From Lachnospiraceae bacterium (GTDB lineage Bacteria > Bacillota > Clostridia > Lachnospirales > Lachnospiraceae), in NCBI GenBank assembly GCA_017483735.1, contig JAFUVF010000005.1, positions 1 through 63,408 of the forward strand: 63,408 bases of DNA, written 5' to 3'. Positions 54,511 through 63,408 of the stretch are shown here, piece by piece. Made by a program: the position numbers and the translations under genes. Under the pieces are notes generated by a model. That model did not search any database. It was given only the letters and a program-made list of their open reading frames with translations, and had not been told where the DNA came from. Numbering within the stretch: position 1 is the first letter of the stretch; each line of letters opens with the position of its first letter.

Positions 54511-56172
54511 TTGGATACAGCAGCTAAAAGGGATACGGAAACAACAAAGGAAAATAGCAATAAGATAAGGGCGGCGCTTGGAATATCTGTCGCAACAGCA
54601 TTTATGCTGTGCGTATTCGAACCGTTGAATTTATTTTTTTTGAACAAAAGGGAATATGCTTTTGATGTATATACAATGCTCCCAATGTGTATATTATTGT
54701 TTGTATTACTCGGTGGGTTTGAATTTTTATGTCTTTTGATATTTCGCAGATACATGGATAAGATATTTAAGGCATTGATGGTGGTTGCGGTTTCACTCTT
54801 TGTATGTCTTTATGTTCAGGGAAATTTTTTGGTGGGTAAGCTTCCGGACTTAAGCGGATTTTATATCGAATGGAGTGAATTTTATCCCCAATATGTTCAG
54901 AGCGCCATAGTGTGGAGTGTAATATTTATCATTGTGACAGTGCTGTATTTCCTCTTTAAAAAATATTTTTATCAGGGCACATTTTATTTTTCCTGCTTTA
55001 TTACGGGAATTTTATTCATAACATTGATATCTGTATGCGTAATGAATGACGGAATGAAGAAGCGTACTGATATTACCGTAACCAGCAAAAATGTTCTGGA
55101 TTACTCATCCGATACGAATTTTATCATATTGGTTGCCGATATGGTGCGAGGGGACGATGAAAAGGCCATTCTTAAGGATAATCCGGAATTTTGTGATATT
55201 TTCACGGATTTTACATATTATGACAATTACACTAGCGGATATATATTTACCTATTATGCTCTGCCCCTCATATTGAGCGGTAAGTGGTATGTGGGAGAGG
55301 AGTCAATGGATGAATACAAAAATATGGTATTCTTTGATTCTCCGTTTATAAATGAGCTAAAGGACAGAGGGTATCGCATGGGTATGTATACCGATGAATG
55401 TCCGCTTATTGAAGATGCATATATGTATGAGAATATCGTGGATTATAAGTCAGAGCTCAAGGAACCGATAGCTTTTGCGAAGGTTTGGCTTAGAATGGTG
55501 GGCTATAAATACGCACCATATTTTCTCAAACGATATACGCAGGTTATGCCGGGAGAGTTTAATACTCATTTTTCAAGAGGAGAAACGTTCAGAAAATGGA
55601 ATTTTTATGACGGAAACACACCGTTTTACAAGGAATGCACAGACCTTTCCTTCTCCGCAAAGGAAGGGGATTGCTTTAAACTGATACACATTTTTGGTGC
55701 ACACGGCTATCCCGAAGCATTTAACGAGGATATGGAGCTGGTACCAACGGAGGATTATCAGTCAAGTGTTAAAAGCGTTAATATCATAATAAAAGCATAT
55801 ATCGATCAGCTTAAACAATCGGGCGTATATGATAACTCTGTAATTATGATAATGTCCGACCACGGTACATCATATCACGGGGATATAGGCTTTGGGGGAC
55901 AGGATGCAATTCTTTTCGTCAAGGGAATAAATGAGCATCATGACGCTATGAGGGTGGATTCCGCACCGATTGCACAGGAGGACTTACTTAACGCATATTT
56001 TAAACTGCTCGATGGAGATGACAGCACCGGAATCTTTGAATACAAAGAGGGAGATTACAGGGAACGGCGGTTTTTTAAGGCAAGAGAGGAGAATCCTGTA
56101 TTCCTTGAATATGTGCAGACAGGACAGGCAGGCGATTCCGATACTATAAAAGAGACAGGAATTACATATTAG
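54511..56172 (+). CDS. LTA synthase-like membrane sulfatase-family protein
   Basis: 553 residues starting at a TTG with AAAGGAG upstream. Four to five membrane helices (about 20-190) are followed by an extracellular alkaline phosphatase/sulfatase domain: TNFIILVADMVRGDD holds the first metal-site Asp, NYTSGYIFTYYALPLILSG the likely nucleophile Thr or Ser, HIFGAHGYPE a His, and IMSDHGTSYHG the DHG motif. This resembles LTA synthases and phosphoglycerol or phosphoethanolamine transferases; the precise donor is unknown. It overlaps the convergent HAD gene by 4 bases. Confidence 0.72.
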   Translation: MDTAAKRDTETTKENSNKIRAALGISVATAFMLCVFEPLNLFFLNKREYAFDVYTMLPMCILLFVLLGGFEFLCLLIFRRYMDKIFKALMVVAVSLFVCLYVQGNFLVGKLPDLSGFYIEWSEFYPQYVQSAIVWSVIFIIVTVLYFLFKKYFYQGTFYFSCFITGILFITLISVCVMNDGMKKRTDITVTSKNVLDYSSDTNFIILVADMVRGDDEKAILKDNPEFCDIFTDFTYYDNYTSGYIFTYYALPLILSGKWYVGEESMDEYKNMVFFDSPFINELKDRGYRMGMYTDECPLIEDAYMYENIVDYKSELKEPIAFAKVWLRMVGYKYAPYFLKRYTQVMPGEFNTHFSRGETFRKWNFYDGNTPFYKECTDLSFSAKEGDCFKLIHIFGAHGYPEAFNEDMELVPTEDYQSSVKSVNIIIKAYIDQLKQSGVYDNSVIMIMSDHGTSYHGDIGFGGQDAILFVKGINEHHDAMRVDSAPIAQEDLLNAYFKLLDGDDSTGIFEYKEGDYRERRFFKAREENPVFLEYVQTGQAGDSDTIKETGITY

Positions 56173-56975
56173 CCAGAGACAGCTCTGTAAAGCGCTTCTA
56201 CATTTTCAAATTCAAATTCAGGCTTATATTCCGTGGAGGCGACATCCTTTGGTGTCGCTTCCCCTGTATACAGCACACAGGTGGAAACCCCCGCATTTAT
56301 GCCGACTGCGATGTCCGTATAGAGTCTGTCGCCCACGACAAGGGTTTCTTTTGGGGAGAAGCCCGAAAGCTCCTCACAGATTTTTACCATCTCAGGGTTG
56401 GGCTTTCCCAGATATTCCGGTTTTTTGTCCGTGGTGGAGGTCAGCATATCGCAGATGGAGCCGCAGTCCGGTATGAAGCCGAAGGGCGCAGGGCAGCGCA
56501 AATCCGGATTTGTGCCGTAGAACGGAACGTCAAGGGTAAGCAGAATCTTACTTGCAACGGAGAGCTTTTCGTAGGTAAGCTCGCTGTCATAGGCTGCCAC
56601 AGCGCAGGCGATATCCGCCTCGCATTTTTCCGTTATGTTAAGCCCGTGCTTTTTTAAATCTTCTATAAAGGACTTTGTGCCCAGTACATAGATTTTTTTG
56701 CCGTCGTAATTTTCAAGCAAAAATTTCCTTGTGACAAAGCCTGCGGTAATGAACTGCTCCTCCGTGGTTTCAAGCTTAAACACATCCCTGAAGCGCTCAA
56801 CATAGTCGGCGGAGCTTTTCGTGGAGTTGTTTGTGATAAAATATGCTCTTCCGCCGATTTTTTCTATGTACGACAAAAGCTCACACGCTCCGGGAAGCAG
56901 CGTGTCTCCTACAGCTATCGTACCGTCTATATCGAACAGAAAAAGCCTTTTGTTCTTAAGTCCTGTATTGTTCAT
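56169..56975 (-). CDS. HAD-IIA family phosphatase (NagD-like)
   Basis: 268 residues of the HAD-IIA subfamily. Motif I LFDIDGTIAVGD gives the nucleophile and general acid Asp, motif II is YFITNNSTKS, the Lys is in EYLGKPNPEM, and motif IV is LVVGDRLYTDIAVG. The cap is typical of NagD/PGP phosphatases acting on small phosphates. Upstream (56976-57183) lies a 208-base divergent spacer. Confidence 0.87.
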   Translation of the reverse strand: MNNTGLKNKRLFLFDIDGTIAVGDTLLPGACELLSYIEKIGGRAYFITNNSTKSSADYVERFRDVFKLETTEEQFITAGFVTRKFLLENYDGKKIYVLGTKSFIEDLKKHGLNITEKCEADIACAVAAYDSELTYEKLSVASKILLTLDVPFYGTNPDLRCPAPFGFIPDCGSICDMLTSTTDKKPEYLGKPNPEMVKICEELSGFSPKETLVVGDRLYTDIAVGINAGVSTCVLYTGEATPKDVASTEYKPEFEFENVEALYRAVSG

Positions 56976-57183
56976 AATATTTTCCCTTTCGGATGTTATT
57001 GCAGTTATTATACCATAATTACTCGGCGCTCACAATCCATTGTTCGCTGTACCCTCGTAATTACGGCAAAACATCCTTGTTATACCATTTTTTTAGGAAA
57101 AGCAAAGGGGGAATGTTTGCTGTACAAAATCCAAAGATTGTTATATTATAACATTAAAACAATTTTTTTGAAAGGTAAAGACT

Positions 57184-57936
57184 ATGAAATTCATCTCATG
57201 GAACGTAAACGGGCTTAGAGCCTGCATGCAGAAGGGCTTTGAGGATTTTTTTAAGGAAATAGATGCGGATATATTCTGCCTGCAGGAGACAAAGCTTTCC
57301 GAGGGGCAGCTGTCAATGGAGCTTCCGGAATATCATCAATATTGGAATTATGCGGACAAGAAGGGATATTCAGGAACCGCATTGTTTACAAAGAAGGAGC
57401 CCCTAAATGTGACTTACGGCATAGGTGTGGACGAGCACGACCATGAGGGAAGAGTGATAACTGCGGAATATGAGGATTATTACTTTATAACCGTATACGT
57501 ACCCAATTCCCAGAGGGAGCTTACAAGATTAGACTACCGTATGGAGTGGGAGAAGGATTTCCTTTCGTATATAAAGAAGCTGGACGAAAAAAAGCCCGTC
57601 ATATACTGCGGCGATCTGAATGTGGCGCACAAGGAGATCGACCTTAAAAACCCAAAGAGCAATCATCACAATGCAGGCTTTACGGACGAGGAGAGGGAAT
57701 GCTTTAGCAGGGTGCTTGATTCAGGCTTTACGGATACCTTCAGGCATTTCTATCCTGACAAGACGGATATTTATTCGTGGTGGTCGTATATGTTCCATGC
57801 GAGGGAGAAAAACGCAGGGTGGCGCATTGATTATTTTGTCACATCAAAGCGCCTTGAAAACAGACTTACCGATGCTAAGATACATACCGACATTCAGGGC
57901 TCCGACCATTGCCCCGTGGAGCTTGATATAGAATAA
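57184..57936 (+). CDS. xth: Exodeoxyribonuclease III
   Basis: 250-residue endonuclease/exonuclease/phosphatase family AP endonuclease for base-excision repair: FISWNVNGLRACMQKGF, LQETKLSE with the metal Glu, VYVPNSQ, YCGDLNVAHKEIDLKNPK with Asp-x-Asn, and the final GSDHCPVELDI. A 13-bp palindrome GTTATATTATAAC (57140-57152) lies in the promoter region. Its stop shares one base with the addB start, so the two DNA-repair genes are coupled. Confidence 0.93.
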   Translation: MKFISWNVNGLRACMQKGFEDFFKEIDADIFCLQETKLSEGQLSMELPEYHQYWNYADKKGYSGTALFTKKEPLNVTYGIGVDEHDHEGRVITAEYEDYYFITVYVPNSQRELTRLDYRMEWEKDFLSYIKKLDEKKPVIYCGDLNVAHKEIDLKNPKSNHHNAGFTDEERECFSRVLDSGFTDTFRHFYPDKTDIYSWWSYMFHAREKNAGWRIDYFVTSKRLENRLTDAKIHTDIQGSDHCPVELDIE

Positions 57937-60900
57937 TGAGCCTTAGATTTTATTTAGCCCCCTCCGGCTACGGAAAGAGCACCGGAATATTCAGGGAAGT
58001 ACTGTCGGAAGCAGGAACTGACCCGCACAGTGAGTATCTTGTGATCGTTCCCGACCAGTTTACCATGCAGACGCAGAAAGCACTTTCAAAATTAAGCGAT
58101 ACGGGAGGGATACTTAATATTGATGTCTTAAGCTTTTCAAGGCTTTCTCACAGGATTTTTGAGGAGGTTGGGAAACGTGACATCCCTATTCTTGATGATA
58201 CCGGGAAAAATCTGATATTGCAGAGGGTTGCATCCTCCATAAAGGATAAGCTTGTATCAATGGGAAGCTTTGTAGGGAAGCAGGGCTATATCTCGGAGAT
58301 AAAAAGCGCAATTTCGGAATTTAAGCAGTACGGCATATCTGTGGAGGATATGGATTCCCTGATAGAGAGCGCAGAGGGGAGGGGAGCGCTTTCCCTGAAG
58401 CTAAAGGATTTGAAGCTTCTTTATTCCGGATTTCAAAAATATATCGACAATAAATTTCTCACTACAGAGGACACCCTGGAGGAGCTTTGCGAAGCGCTTG
58501 TCAAGTCTGACCTCATAAGGCGAAGCGTCGTGATATTTGACGGCTTTACCGGCTTTACTCCGATACAGTACAGGGTAATAAAAAGAATAATGGAGCTGTC
58601 AAGGGAGGTCAGGGTAACGCTTGCGCTGGGGCTGTCGGAACGCCCGAATATCCTTGACGGGGAGCAGAAGCTCTTTCATCTTTCAAAAAAGACCTATGCT
58701 GATTTAACCCACATTGCGGATGAACTGCATATAGATATAAAGGATGATGTGTATTACACCGAAGGCTACCGCTATAAGTCTGCGGCGGACATAGGATTTT
58801 TGGAAGGAAATCTTTTCCGAAAAACAGGGGCGGTGTATGAGGATATTCCGGAAAATATCCATTTGATAAAAACGGTATCTCCCCGCACGGAAATTTCCGC
58901 AGTCTGCACATATATAAAAAGACTTATAATGGAAGAAGGCTATGCCTATAGGGATATCGCCGTGGTTCTGGGAGATATGGAGGGCTATGCCCCTTATGTG
59001 GAGAATTATTTCTACAGGGCGGGGATTCCTTTTTATATGGACAGGACAAGGCATATTATCCTCAATCCGCTGACGGAATACATTAAAAGCGCATTGCAGC
59101 TCTATATAAAGAATTTTGATTACGAATCCGTGTTCAGATTCCTTCGGACAGGGCTGTCCGGCATTGCGCCGGAGGAAATAGACGTGCTTGAAAATTACTG
59201 TCTGAAAACGGGAATCAGAGGAATAGGAAGGTGGAAAAGGGAATACAGAGAGCTTTTCCATGACAGAGTACTTTCCCTGTATGGGGAGGAGCCTGTGAGG
59301 GGTAAAAGATACACCGCAAGAGAGCATATAGAGCGGCTTCTTAATTTTCTCGAAAAAAACGGCATTGAAAAACGCCTGCACGATATGGCGGAGGGCTTTA
59401 AGGAAAATCAGGATGCAATAAGATTTATGGAGTACTCCAATGTCTATCGCTATATAGTAATGCTCCTTGAACAGATATATGAACTTATCGGTGATGATGA
59501 GCTTACAGTGAGAGAGTTTCACGATATACTGGATGCAGGAATCTCAGAGATAAAGGTGGGAGTGCTCCCCCAGAGCGTGGACCGTGTGCTTGTGGGAGAT
59601 ATGGAGAGGACGAGGCTTACGGGTATAAAGGCGCTGTTCTTTATGGGGGTAAACGACGGGAATATCCCCAAGAATACCTCCGCAGGGGGAATAATCTCCG
59701 ATATGGACAGGGAATATCTGAAAGAGAAGGGCTTGGAGCTTGCACCGACTCCGAGAGAGCAGGTATTTATCCAGAGGCTCTATCTGTATCTGAATCTCAC
59801 AAAGCCGGAAAAAAGCCTTTATATATCATATTCGGACATAGGAAATGACGGCAAGGCGATACGCCCGTCATATCTGGTCGGGATATTGAAGCAGCTCTTC
59901 CCCGGGCTTAATGAGGAATATCCCGATACTGAGAGCGCCATAAGCCGGATTGTCACAAAGGAATCCGGGCTTATGCTCCTTTCGGAGGGACTTAGGGATT
60001 ATGCGGAGGGAGTTCTTTCCGATGAAAAAAAGGATGAATTGTTCTCTGTTTATGAGGCGTATGATGATGGGGATGATATGCGGGAAAAATTGAAAAACTC
60101 CGCATTTATCACGCATAAGGATGACAGACTGTCAAAGGCTGCGGCAAGGGCTCTGTATGGGATTGAACTAAAAAGCAGCGTCAGCGGTCTGGAAACCTAT
60201 GCGTCCTGTGCCTACAAATTTTTCCTAAGCTACGGGCTGCACCTCTCCGAGAGGGAGGAGCTTAATTTCGAGCGTTCTGACTTGGGAAATATGTATCATT
60301 ATGTTCTGGAAAATTTTGAAAAGGAGCTTTCCGCAATAGGAAGGTCATGGAAGGACTTTTCGGAGGATGAGGCGGAAAGCATAATAGAAAAGCTCCTTAC
60401 CGAGCAGGCGATGAGGTACGGGGACGGAGTGCTGTATTCGAGCAAGAGATATGAATATTCCATAAAGAATATGGCAAAGGTAATGCTCCGCACGGTAAAC
60501 TCCATCAAATATCAGCTAAGAAAGGGAAAATATGCGCCCAGAGGCTACGAGGTCAAATTTGAGCACGCAAGCACTCTGGCGGATATAGACGTATCGCTGT
60601 CCGAGGAGGAGAAGCTTATATTGCGTGGAAAGATAGACAGGATCGATTCCTATAATGAGGGGGATAATATATTTGTAAAGGTTGTGGATTACAAATCCGG
60701 CGACAGGGATATAGACTTAAGCATGGTATATTATGGGCTGCAGCTGCAGCTTGTAGTGTATATGGATGAGGCGATGAGACTTGTATCTGCGGAGAATAAG
60801 GGTAAAAACGTAATCCCCGGAGCGGTGCTCTACTATCATATGGATGACCCTGTGGTGGACGGGGACGAGGCAATATCCGAGGAGGAGATAAACAAAGAGA

Positions 60901-61283
60901 TATTAAAGAAGCTAAAGATGAAGGGGCTCGTCAATTCCGACCACGATATTCCGGAGAGTCTGGACGAGGATATGAGGGAAGCAGGCGCAAAATCCGACAT
61001 AATTCCTGTGGCGAAAAAGTCCGACGGCACATATTATGCATATTCTAAGGTGTTTAATGATAAAGAGATAACGGAACTAATAAATTATGTAAACCAAGAG
61101 ACCAAAACCTCCGCTACTCAAATCTTAAAGGGGGATGTGGCGCTTAATCCGTATCTTTCACCCGACGGCAAGAAAAAAGCCTGCGATTATTGCGAATTTT
61201 CCAAGGTCTGTGGCTTCGACCGAAACATTCCGGGCTGTGATTACAGGAGGCTTAAGGAGATGGATGATTGGTTGGCGGAATAA
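57936..61283 (+). CDS. addB: AddB subunit of the AddAB helicase-nuclease
   Basis: 1115 residues. Walker A-like APSGYGKSTG opens the inactive helicase half; inner AddB/RecC-like helicase motifs follow. The C-terminal nuclease domain has the RecB family motif with Asp-x-Lys in VVDYKSGDRD, and an iron-sulfur cluster is formed by one Cys in YASCAYKFFL and three in KKACDYCEFSKVC (and GCDY). AddAB resects double-strand breaks and recognises Chi. It normally pairs with addA directly downstream; here addA is not in the window, and the sequence behind the stop is transposon debris. Confidence 0.9.
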   Translation: MSLRFYLAPSGYGKSTGIFREVLSEAGTDPHSEYLVIVPDQFTMQTQKALSKLSDTGGILNIDVLSFSRLSHRIFEEVGKRDIPILDDTGKNLILQRVASSIKDKLVSMGSFVGKQGYISEIKSAISEFKQYGISVEDMDSLIESAEGRGALSLKLKDLKLLYSGFQKYIDNKFLTTEDTLEELCEALVKSDLIRRSVVIFDGFTGFTPIQYRVIKRIMELSREVRVTLALGLSERPNILDGEQKLFHLSKKTYADLTHIADELHIDIKDDVYYTEGYRYKSAADIGFLEGNLFRKTGAVYEDIPENIHLIKTVSPRTEISAVCTYIKRLIMEEGYAYRDIAVVLGDMEGYAPYVENYFYRAGIPFYMDRTRHIILNPLTEYIKSALQLYIKNFDYESVFRFLRTGLSGIAPEEIDVLENYCLKTGIRGIGRWKREYRELFHDRVLSLYGEEPVRGKRYTAREHIERLLNFLEKNGIEKRLHDMAEGFKENQDAIRFMEYSNVYRYIVMLLEQIYELIGDDELTVREFHDILDAGISEIKVGVLPQSVDRVLVGDMERTRLTGIKALFFMGVNDGNIPKNTSAGGIISDMDREYLKEKGLELAPTPREQVFIQRLYLYLNLTKPEKSLYISYSDIGNDGKAIRPSYLVGILKQLFPGLNEEYPDTESAISRIVTKESGLMLLSEGLRDYAEGVLSDEKKDELFSVYEAYDDGDDMREKLKNSAFITHKDDRLSKAAARALYGIELKSSVSGLETYASCAYKFFLSYGLHLSEREELNFERSDLGNMYHYVLENFEKELSAIGRSWKDFSEDEAESIIEKLLTEQAMRYGDGVLYSSKRYEYSIKNMAKVMLRTVNSIKYQLRKGKYAPRGYEVKFEHASTLADIDVSLSEEEKLILRGKIDRIDSYNEGDNIFVKVVDYKSGDRDIDLSMVYYGLQLQLVVYMDEAMRLVSAENKGKNVIPGAVLYYHMDDPVVDGDEAISEEEINKEILKKLKMKGLVNSDHDIPESLDEDMREAGAKSDIIPVAKKSDGTYYAYSKVFNDKEITELINYVNQETKTSATQILKGDVALNPYLSPDGKKKACDYCEFSKVCGFDRNIPGCDYRRLKEMDDWLAE

Positions 61284-61301
61284 TTGCACAACACATGTTG
61301 A

Positions 61302-61730
61302 AAAAATACGCTTAAGATAAAGCTTACAAGCGAAGAGTTTTTATCCGGCTTTAGGAAAGGTGACAAACTGATTCCCATCATCACGGTGACAGTGTTCTTA
61401 TCGGATGAGAAGTGGGACGGACCGATGGACCTCCATGAGATGCTGGATATAAAGGATAAGGGACTGCTTAGGTTCATACCCAATTATCCGATTAATCTTA
61501 TCTCGCCGGCAAATATGTCCGATAATGATTTTGAGAAGTTTCATACAGATCTCGGACTTGCAATGAAGGTCTATAAATACTTGAAGGCAGGTGCTGTTGA
61601 GGTTATAGAAGCGACCAGCCATGAGAAGATCGACAGAGATACAGCAGTATTTTTGAACACGACAGCGAAGCTTGGCCTTGAATTTGATGAGAAGGAGGTG
61701 TCAAACTATAAACAGTCAAGTACTTTTTGA
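61302..61730 (+). pseudogene. 5'-truncated Rpn-type PD-(D/E)XK transposase remnant
   Basis: A 143-codon open frame without a start continues from a stop at 61299. It reads KLTSEEFLSGFRKGDKLIPIITVTVFL SDEKWDGPMDLHEML split by nothing else, and is the C-terminal half of the Rpn family of recombination-promoting nucleases/putative transposases (E-E-F-L-S-G-x-R-K-x-D-x-L-x-P and W-D-G-P-x-x-L-H-E-M). The nuclease half with the catalytic Asp is missing. It begins 18 bases after the addB stop. Confidence 0.62.
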
Positions 61731-61770
61731 AAAATTTTAGGGTTTTCTAAAAAAGAGTATGACAAATAAA

Positions 61771-61798
61771 CCATCTGAATACACCGTATTTCAGATGG
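61771..61798. terminator. Hairpin downstream of the IS110 transposase
   Basis: CCATCTGAATAC (61771-61782) and GTATTTCAGATGG (61786-61798) pair with a single bulged base around a 3-base loop. Read on the minus strand it is followed by TTTATTTG, so it fits a terminator for the transposase gene, 23 bases beyond its stop. Confidence 0.55.
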
Positions 61799-61821
61799 TG
61801 CGACAGAAACAGTTATTGATG

Positions 61822-62997
61822 TCAGTGAAGAGCGGTAGTTACGAAGTCAGTGTTTTGCCTCTCCAATGCAAAAATGACTCTGACCAATTTCTTCGTGACA
61901 TGAGATATTGCAACCCGATGAGGCTTTCCCTCGGATCGCTTCTTTGCGTAGTAGGTTGCAAAGGTCATATCAAAACGGATAAGTGGTAGGGCGCAATTCA
62001 TAAGTGTATACCTTAGCTGTGATGAACCGCGCTTCACCATTCGTCCTTTATGCGACTCCGTTCCAGATTCACTGATGCCGGGCTCTAAACCTGCAAAAGC
62101 AAGCATTTGTGCTGGTGATGAGAAATTTGAAATATCTCCGTATTCAGCATAGATGACAGCGGCAGAGAGAGGCCCAATACCAGGGACTGACATATAGTGT
62201 GGATGTACTTCTTCGATAAGCTCAATTATCTGTGCTTCAAGAACTGAGATCTGCTTTGCAGCTTCTTTGTAAAGTGTTAAAAGACAGTTTAGTTCTGTGT
62301 CGAAGATGGAGTTGTTAACACCGACAGTGTTTGTGGCAAGGGCTTTGAGCTCTATGAATTTCTGGGGCGTAAATTTACCACGAGAAATACGCCTGAGATT
62401 ATCATATGAAGCAGAATTCATATGTGCCATTTTTTCAGCAGAACCGTAGTTTTCAAGAAGATACAAAGCAGTTTTGCTGAAGCGTTCCTGGAAGAATGGT
62501 TTGAATTCCGGAAATGTGTGGTCCAGAACATTGGTAATCTTAACAAGATAGAATGAACGCTGACGAATAAGACGGTCTCTTAAACGAGTTAATGACTTTA
62601 ATGAGTATGCGTGATAAAATCCTTTTGAATGGGGTTTGTACTCTACGGTCATTAACCAACGGGCAATGGATTCGCAATCAACAGAATCCGTCTTTGTTCG
62701 CCTCAATGAAGTAGACTTCTTGTACTCGCTGATGAGAACTGGATTAACTTCCATAAAGCTGTGGTGGGCTTTCTCAAGGAAGAGTTCAAGATTGAGGGCA
62801 TAATGGGCTGTAGATTCAAACCCTATTCTTATGTCTTCAGGGGTTGACAGGGACTGGAGAGAAGTGAGTAGTTCGTTGAAGCCATCCTTATCGTTTTGGA
62901 TGGTAAACTTAGCAACGATACTCTGGTCTGCTGCATTGATGATACAGCAGTCGTGTTTGTACTTTGAGATATCTATTCCGACAAAGTACTGGGACAT
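61822..62997 (-). CDS. IS110 family transposase
   Basis: 391 residues. Residues 1-150 are the RuvC-like DEDD domain: FVGIDISKYKHDCCII (Asp), GFESTAHYALNLELFL (Glu), and KTDSVDCESIARWL (Asp-Asp). The C-terminal part (about 265-385) is the Transposase_20 domain (SVPGIGPLSAAVIYAEYGDISNF, FAGLEPGISESG) with a conserved Ser in KRGSSQLRYTLM, the nucleophile. AAGGAGG stands 6 bases before the ATG. Complete and apparently functional; IS110 recombinases are guided by a bridge RNA from the non-coding end. Confidence 0.9.
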   Translation of the reverse strand: MSQYFVGIDISKYKHDCCIINAADQSIVAKFTIQNDKDGFNELLTSLQSLSTPEDIRIGFESTAHYALNLELFLEKAHHSFMEVNPVLISEYKKSTSLRRTKTDSVDCESIARWLMTVEYKPHSKGFYHAYSLKSLTRLRDRLIRQRSFYLVKITNVLDHTFPEFKPFFQERFSKTALYLLENYGSAEKMAHMNSASYDNLRRISRGKFTPQKFIELKALATNTVGVNNSIFDTELNCLLTLYKEAAKQISVLEAQIIELIEEVHPHYMSVPGIGPLSAAVIYAEYGDISNFSSPAQMLAFAGLEPGISESGTESHKGRMVKRGSSQLRYTLMNCALPLIRFDMTFATYYAKKRSEGKPHRVAISHVTKKLVRVIFALERQNTDFVTTALH

Positions 62998-63180
62998 GGT
63001 AGTACCTCCTTAAAAATAAGATTGGGCGCTGCTGTCTTCCACAGAGAATCCGGCTGTGTAATCACGTAAATAGAAACGTCGGAGCGTTAACAAACTGATT
63101 AACAGTAATAGACGAAAAGCTGTGGTCTGAGACACCTCCAACCAGTCAAAGCTGTAGCGATATAGATACAGATCCACAGC
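62998..63180 (-). ncRNA. Candidate IS110 bridge RNA region
   Basis: The non-coding end upstream of the transposase folds on either strand into a multi-hairpin structure. GCTGTGG (63119-63125) pairs with CCACAGC (63174-63180) to close a large loop containing CTGTA/TACAG (63152-63156/63167-63171). GTTAA/TTAAC and CACAG/CTGTG (63040-63044/63054-63058) form further stems. IS110 bridge RNAs come from exactly this position and have loops that read donor and target DNA; which loop does which is not resolved here. Confidence 0.5.
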
Positions 63181-63408
63181 GCCTAAATAAATATATCAGA
63201 TAGAGATTGAATAACCCAGTAGAACCTGGGAGAAAGGAAAAAATCCAATCATCAACTGATAATTGGATTATACGAGGCGATAGATATGTGTAAGGCGATA
63301 GTGTCAAGTGACGTATGAAAAAAACGAGTCTAAAAAATAGGCTCAGATGAACCTTGATAAGTTGATATTTGTAAGTACATTCAAGCGGTCGGTGCCGCTT
63401 TTCGCCCA
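63181..63408. other. Non-coding end of window with hairpins
   Basis: No gene is visible. CCCAG/CTGGG (63215-63219/63226-63230) and AATCCAAT/ATTGGATT (63242-63249/63262-63269) are perfect hairpins. At 63383-63400 AAGCGG/CCGCTT encloses TCGGTG and is followed by TTTCG, which looks like a terminator or the tail of a structured RNA running on the plus strand; the window ends 8 bases later. The IS boundary should lie somewhere here. Confidence 0.4.

Larger units (their letters stand above)
61740..63260. mobile_element. IS110-family insertion element (limits approximate)
   Basis: The element consists of one transposase gene (61822-62997, minus) with a structured non-coding end on its upstream side. 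IS110 elements lack terminal inverted repeats and target duplications, so the ends cannot be fixed by eye; the stated limits include the terminator at 61771-61798 and the hairpins up to 63249. Confidence 0.7.

Noticed and set aside
58704..59522. A 272-residue open frame on the minus strand inside addB.
   Set aside because: It is the antisense shadow of a well-supported gene, has no ribosome site and no protein-like features.
61759..61989. A short plus-strand open frame downstream of the Rpn remnant.
   Set aside because: It runs through the IS110 terminator hairpin and antisense to the end of the transposase gene.
63340..63408. The plus-strand tail with AAGCGG-TCGGTG-CCGCTT followed by TTTT recalls the 3' hairpin of Cas9 tracrRNAs.
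   Set aside because: No CRISPR repeats, anti-repeat or cas genes are visible and the window ends eight bases later; a terminator or IS-related structure is simpler.

Overview
The window looks like chromosomal DNA of a Gram-positive anaerobe of the Clostridia, most likely a Lachnospiraceae member. The signs are moderate GC, strong AGGAGG-type ribosome sites, family hallmarks such as a DUF6106 protein and a DUF2225 protein, an IMP cyclohydrolase separate from AICAR transformylase, AddB, DegV and GlnRS. No rRNA, tRNA or CRISPR array was recognised.

Layout. 1-3.9 kb: the start of a BrnT-type toxin gene cut by the window edge, then a MATE exporter, an O-acetylhomoserine sulfhydrylase-like enzyme and a DMT transporter. 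4.0-11.8 kb: a complete Wadjet-type SMC anti-plasmid operon in the order jetD-jetA-jetB-jetC. 11.8-17.1 kb: a zinc locus with two Fur-family palindromes around a near-consensus promoter, then znuA, zur, znuC, znuB, a CC-motif lipoprotein, a Ser/Thr kinase carrying two zinc ribbons, and an HTH protein, all tightly spaced. 17.1-19.2 kb (minus strand): an AAA ATPase plus Toprim-like (DUF3226-like) pair, in which the ATPase carries an N-terminus resembling that of a transposase. 19.4-20.9 kb: an XRE regulator and a lipoprotein.

21.3-34.8 kb is the most unusual part: an accessory block with every gene on the plus strand. It encodes an M48-type protease with a long membrane-like C-terminal region, a TerB-like protein, a glycine-rich membrane protein, a LURP-one/Tubby-like protein, a lipoprotein with a TolA-like coiled coil, a secreted EndA-type nuclease, a macro domain fused to an HTH-like domain, a von Willebrand A protein, and a small ExbB/TolQ-like protein followed by one canonical and two degenerate ExbD/TolR-like proteins and an OB-fold protein. 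An ExbB/ExbD-type motor in a bacterium without an outer membrane, beside a TolA-like lipoprotein, a nuclease and TerB/vWA proteins, is the best candidate for an undescribed envelope-stress or defence system.

35-58 kb is mostly housekeeping: a hybrid histidine kinase, asparagine synthase, guaB with the last purine steps, glnS, a MocR/PdxR regulator, a TetR regulator, an MBOAT/SGNH acetylation pair, a uracil permease, DegV, an LTA-synthase-like sulfatase, a HAD phosphatase and exonuclease III. Two genes here (the MBOAT acyltransferase and the uracil permease) are each broken by an apparent single-base deletion. 58-63.4 kb: addB, without addA directly behind it. It is followed by a 5'-truncated Rpn-type transposase remnant and an IS110-family element whose upstream non-coding end folds into several hairpins, as expected for a bridge RNA.
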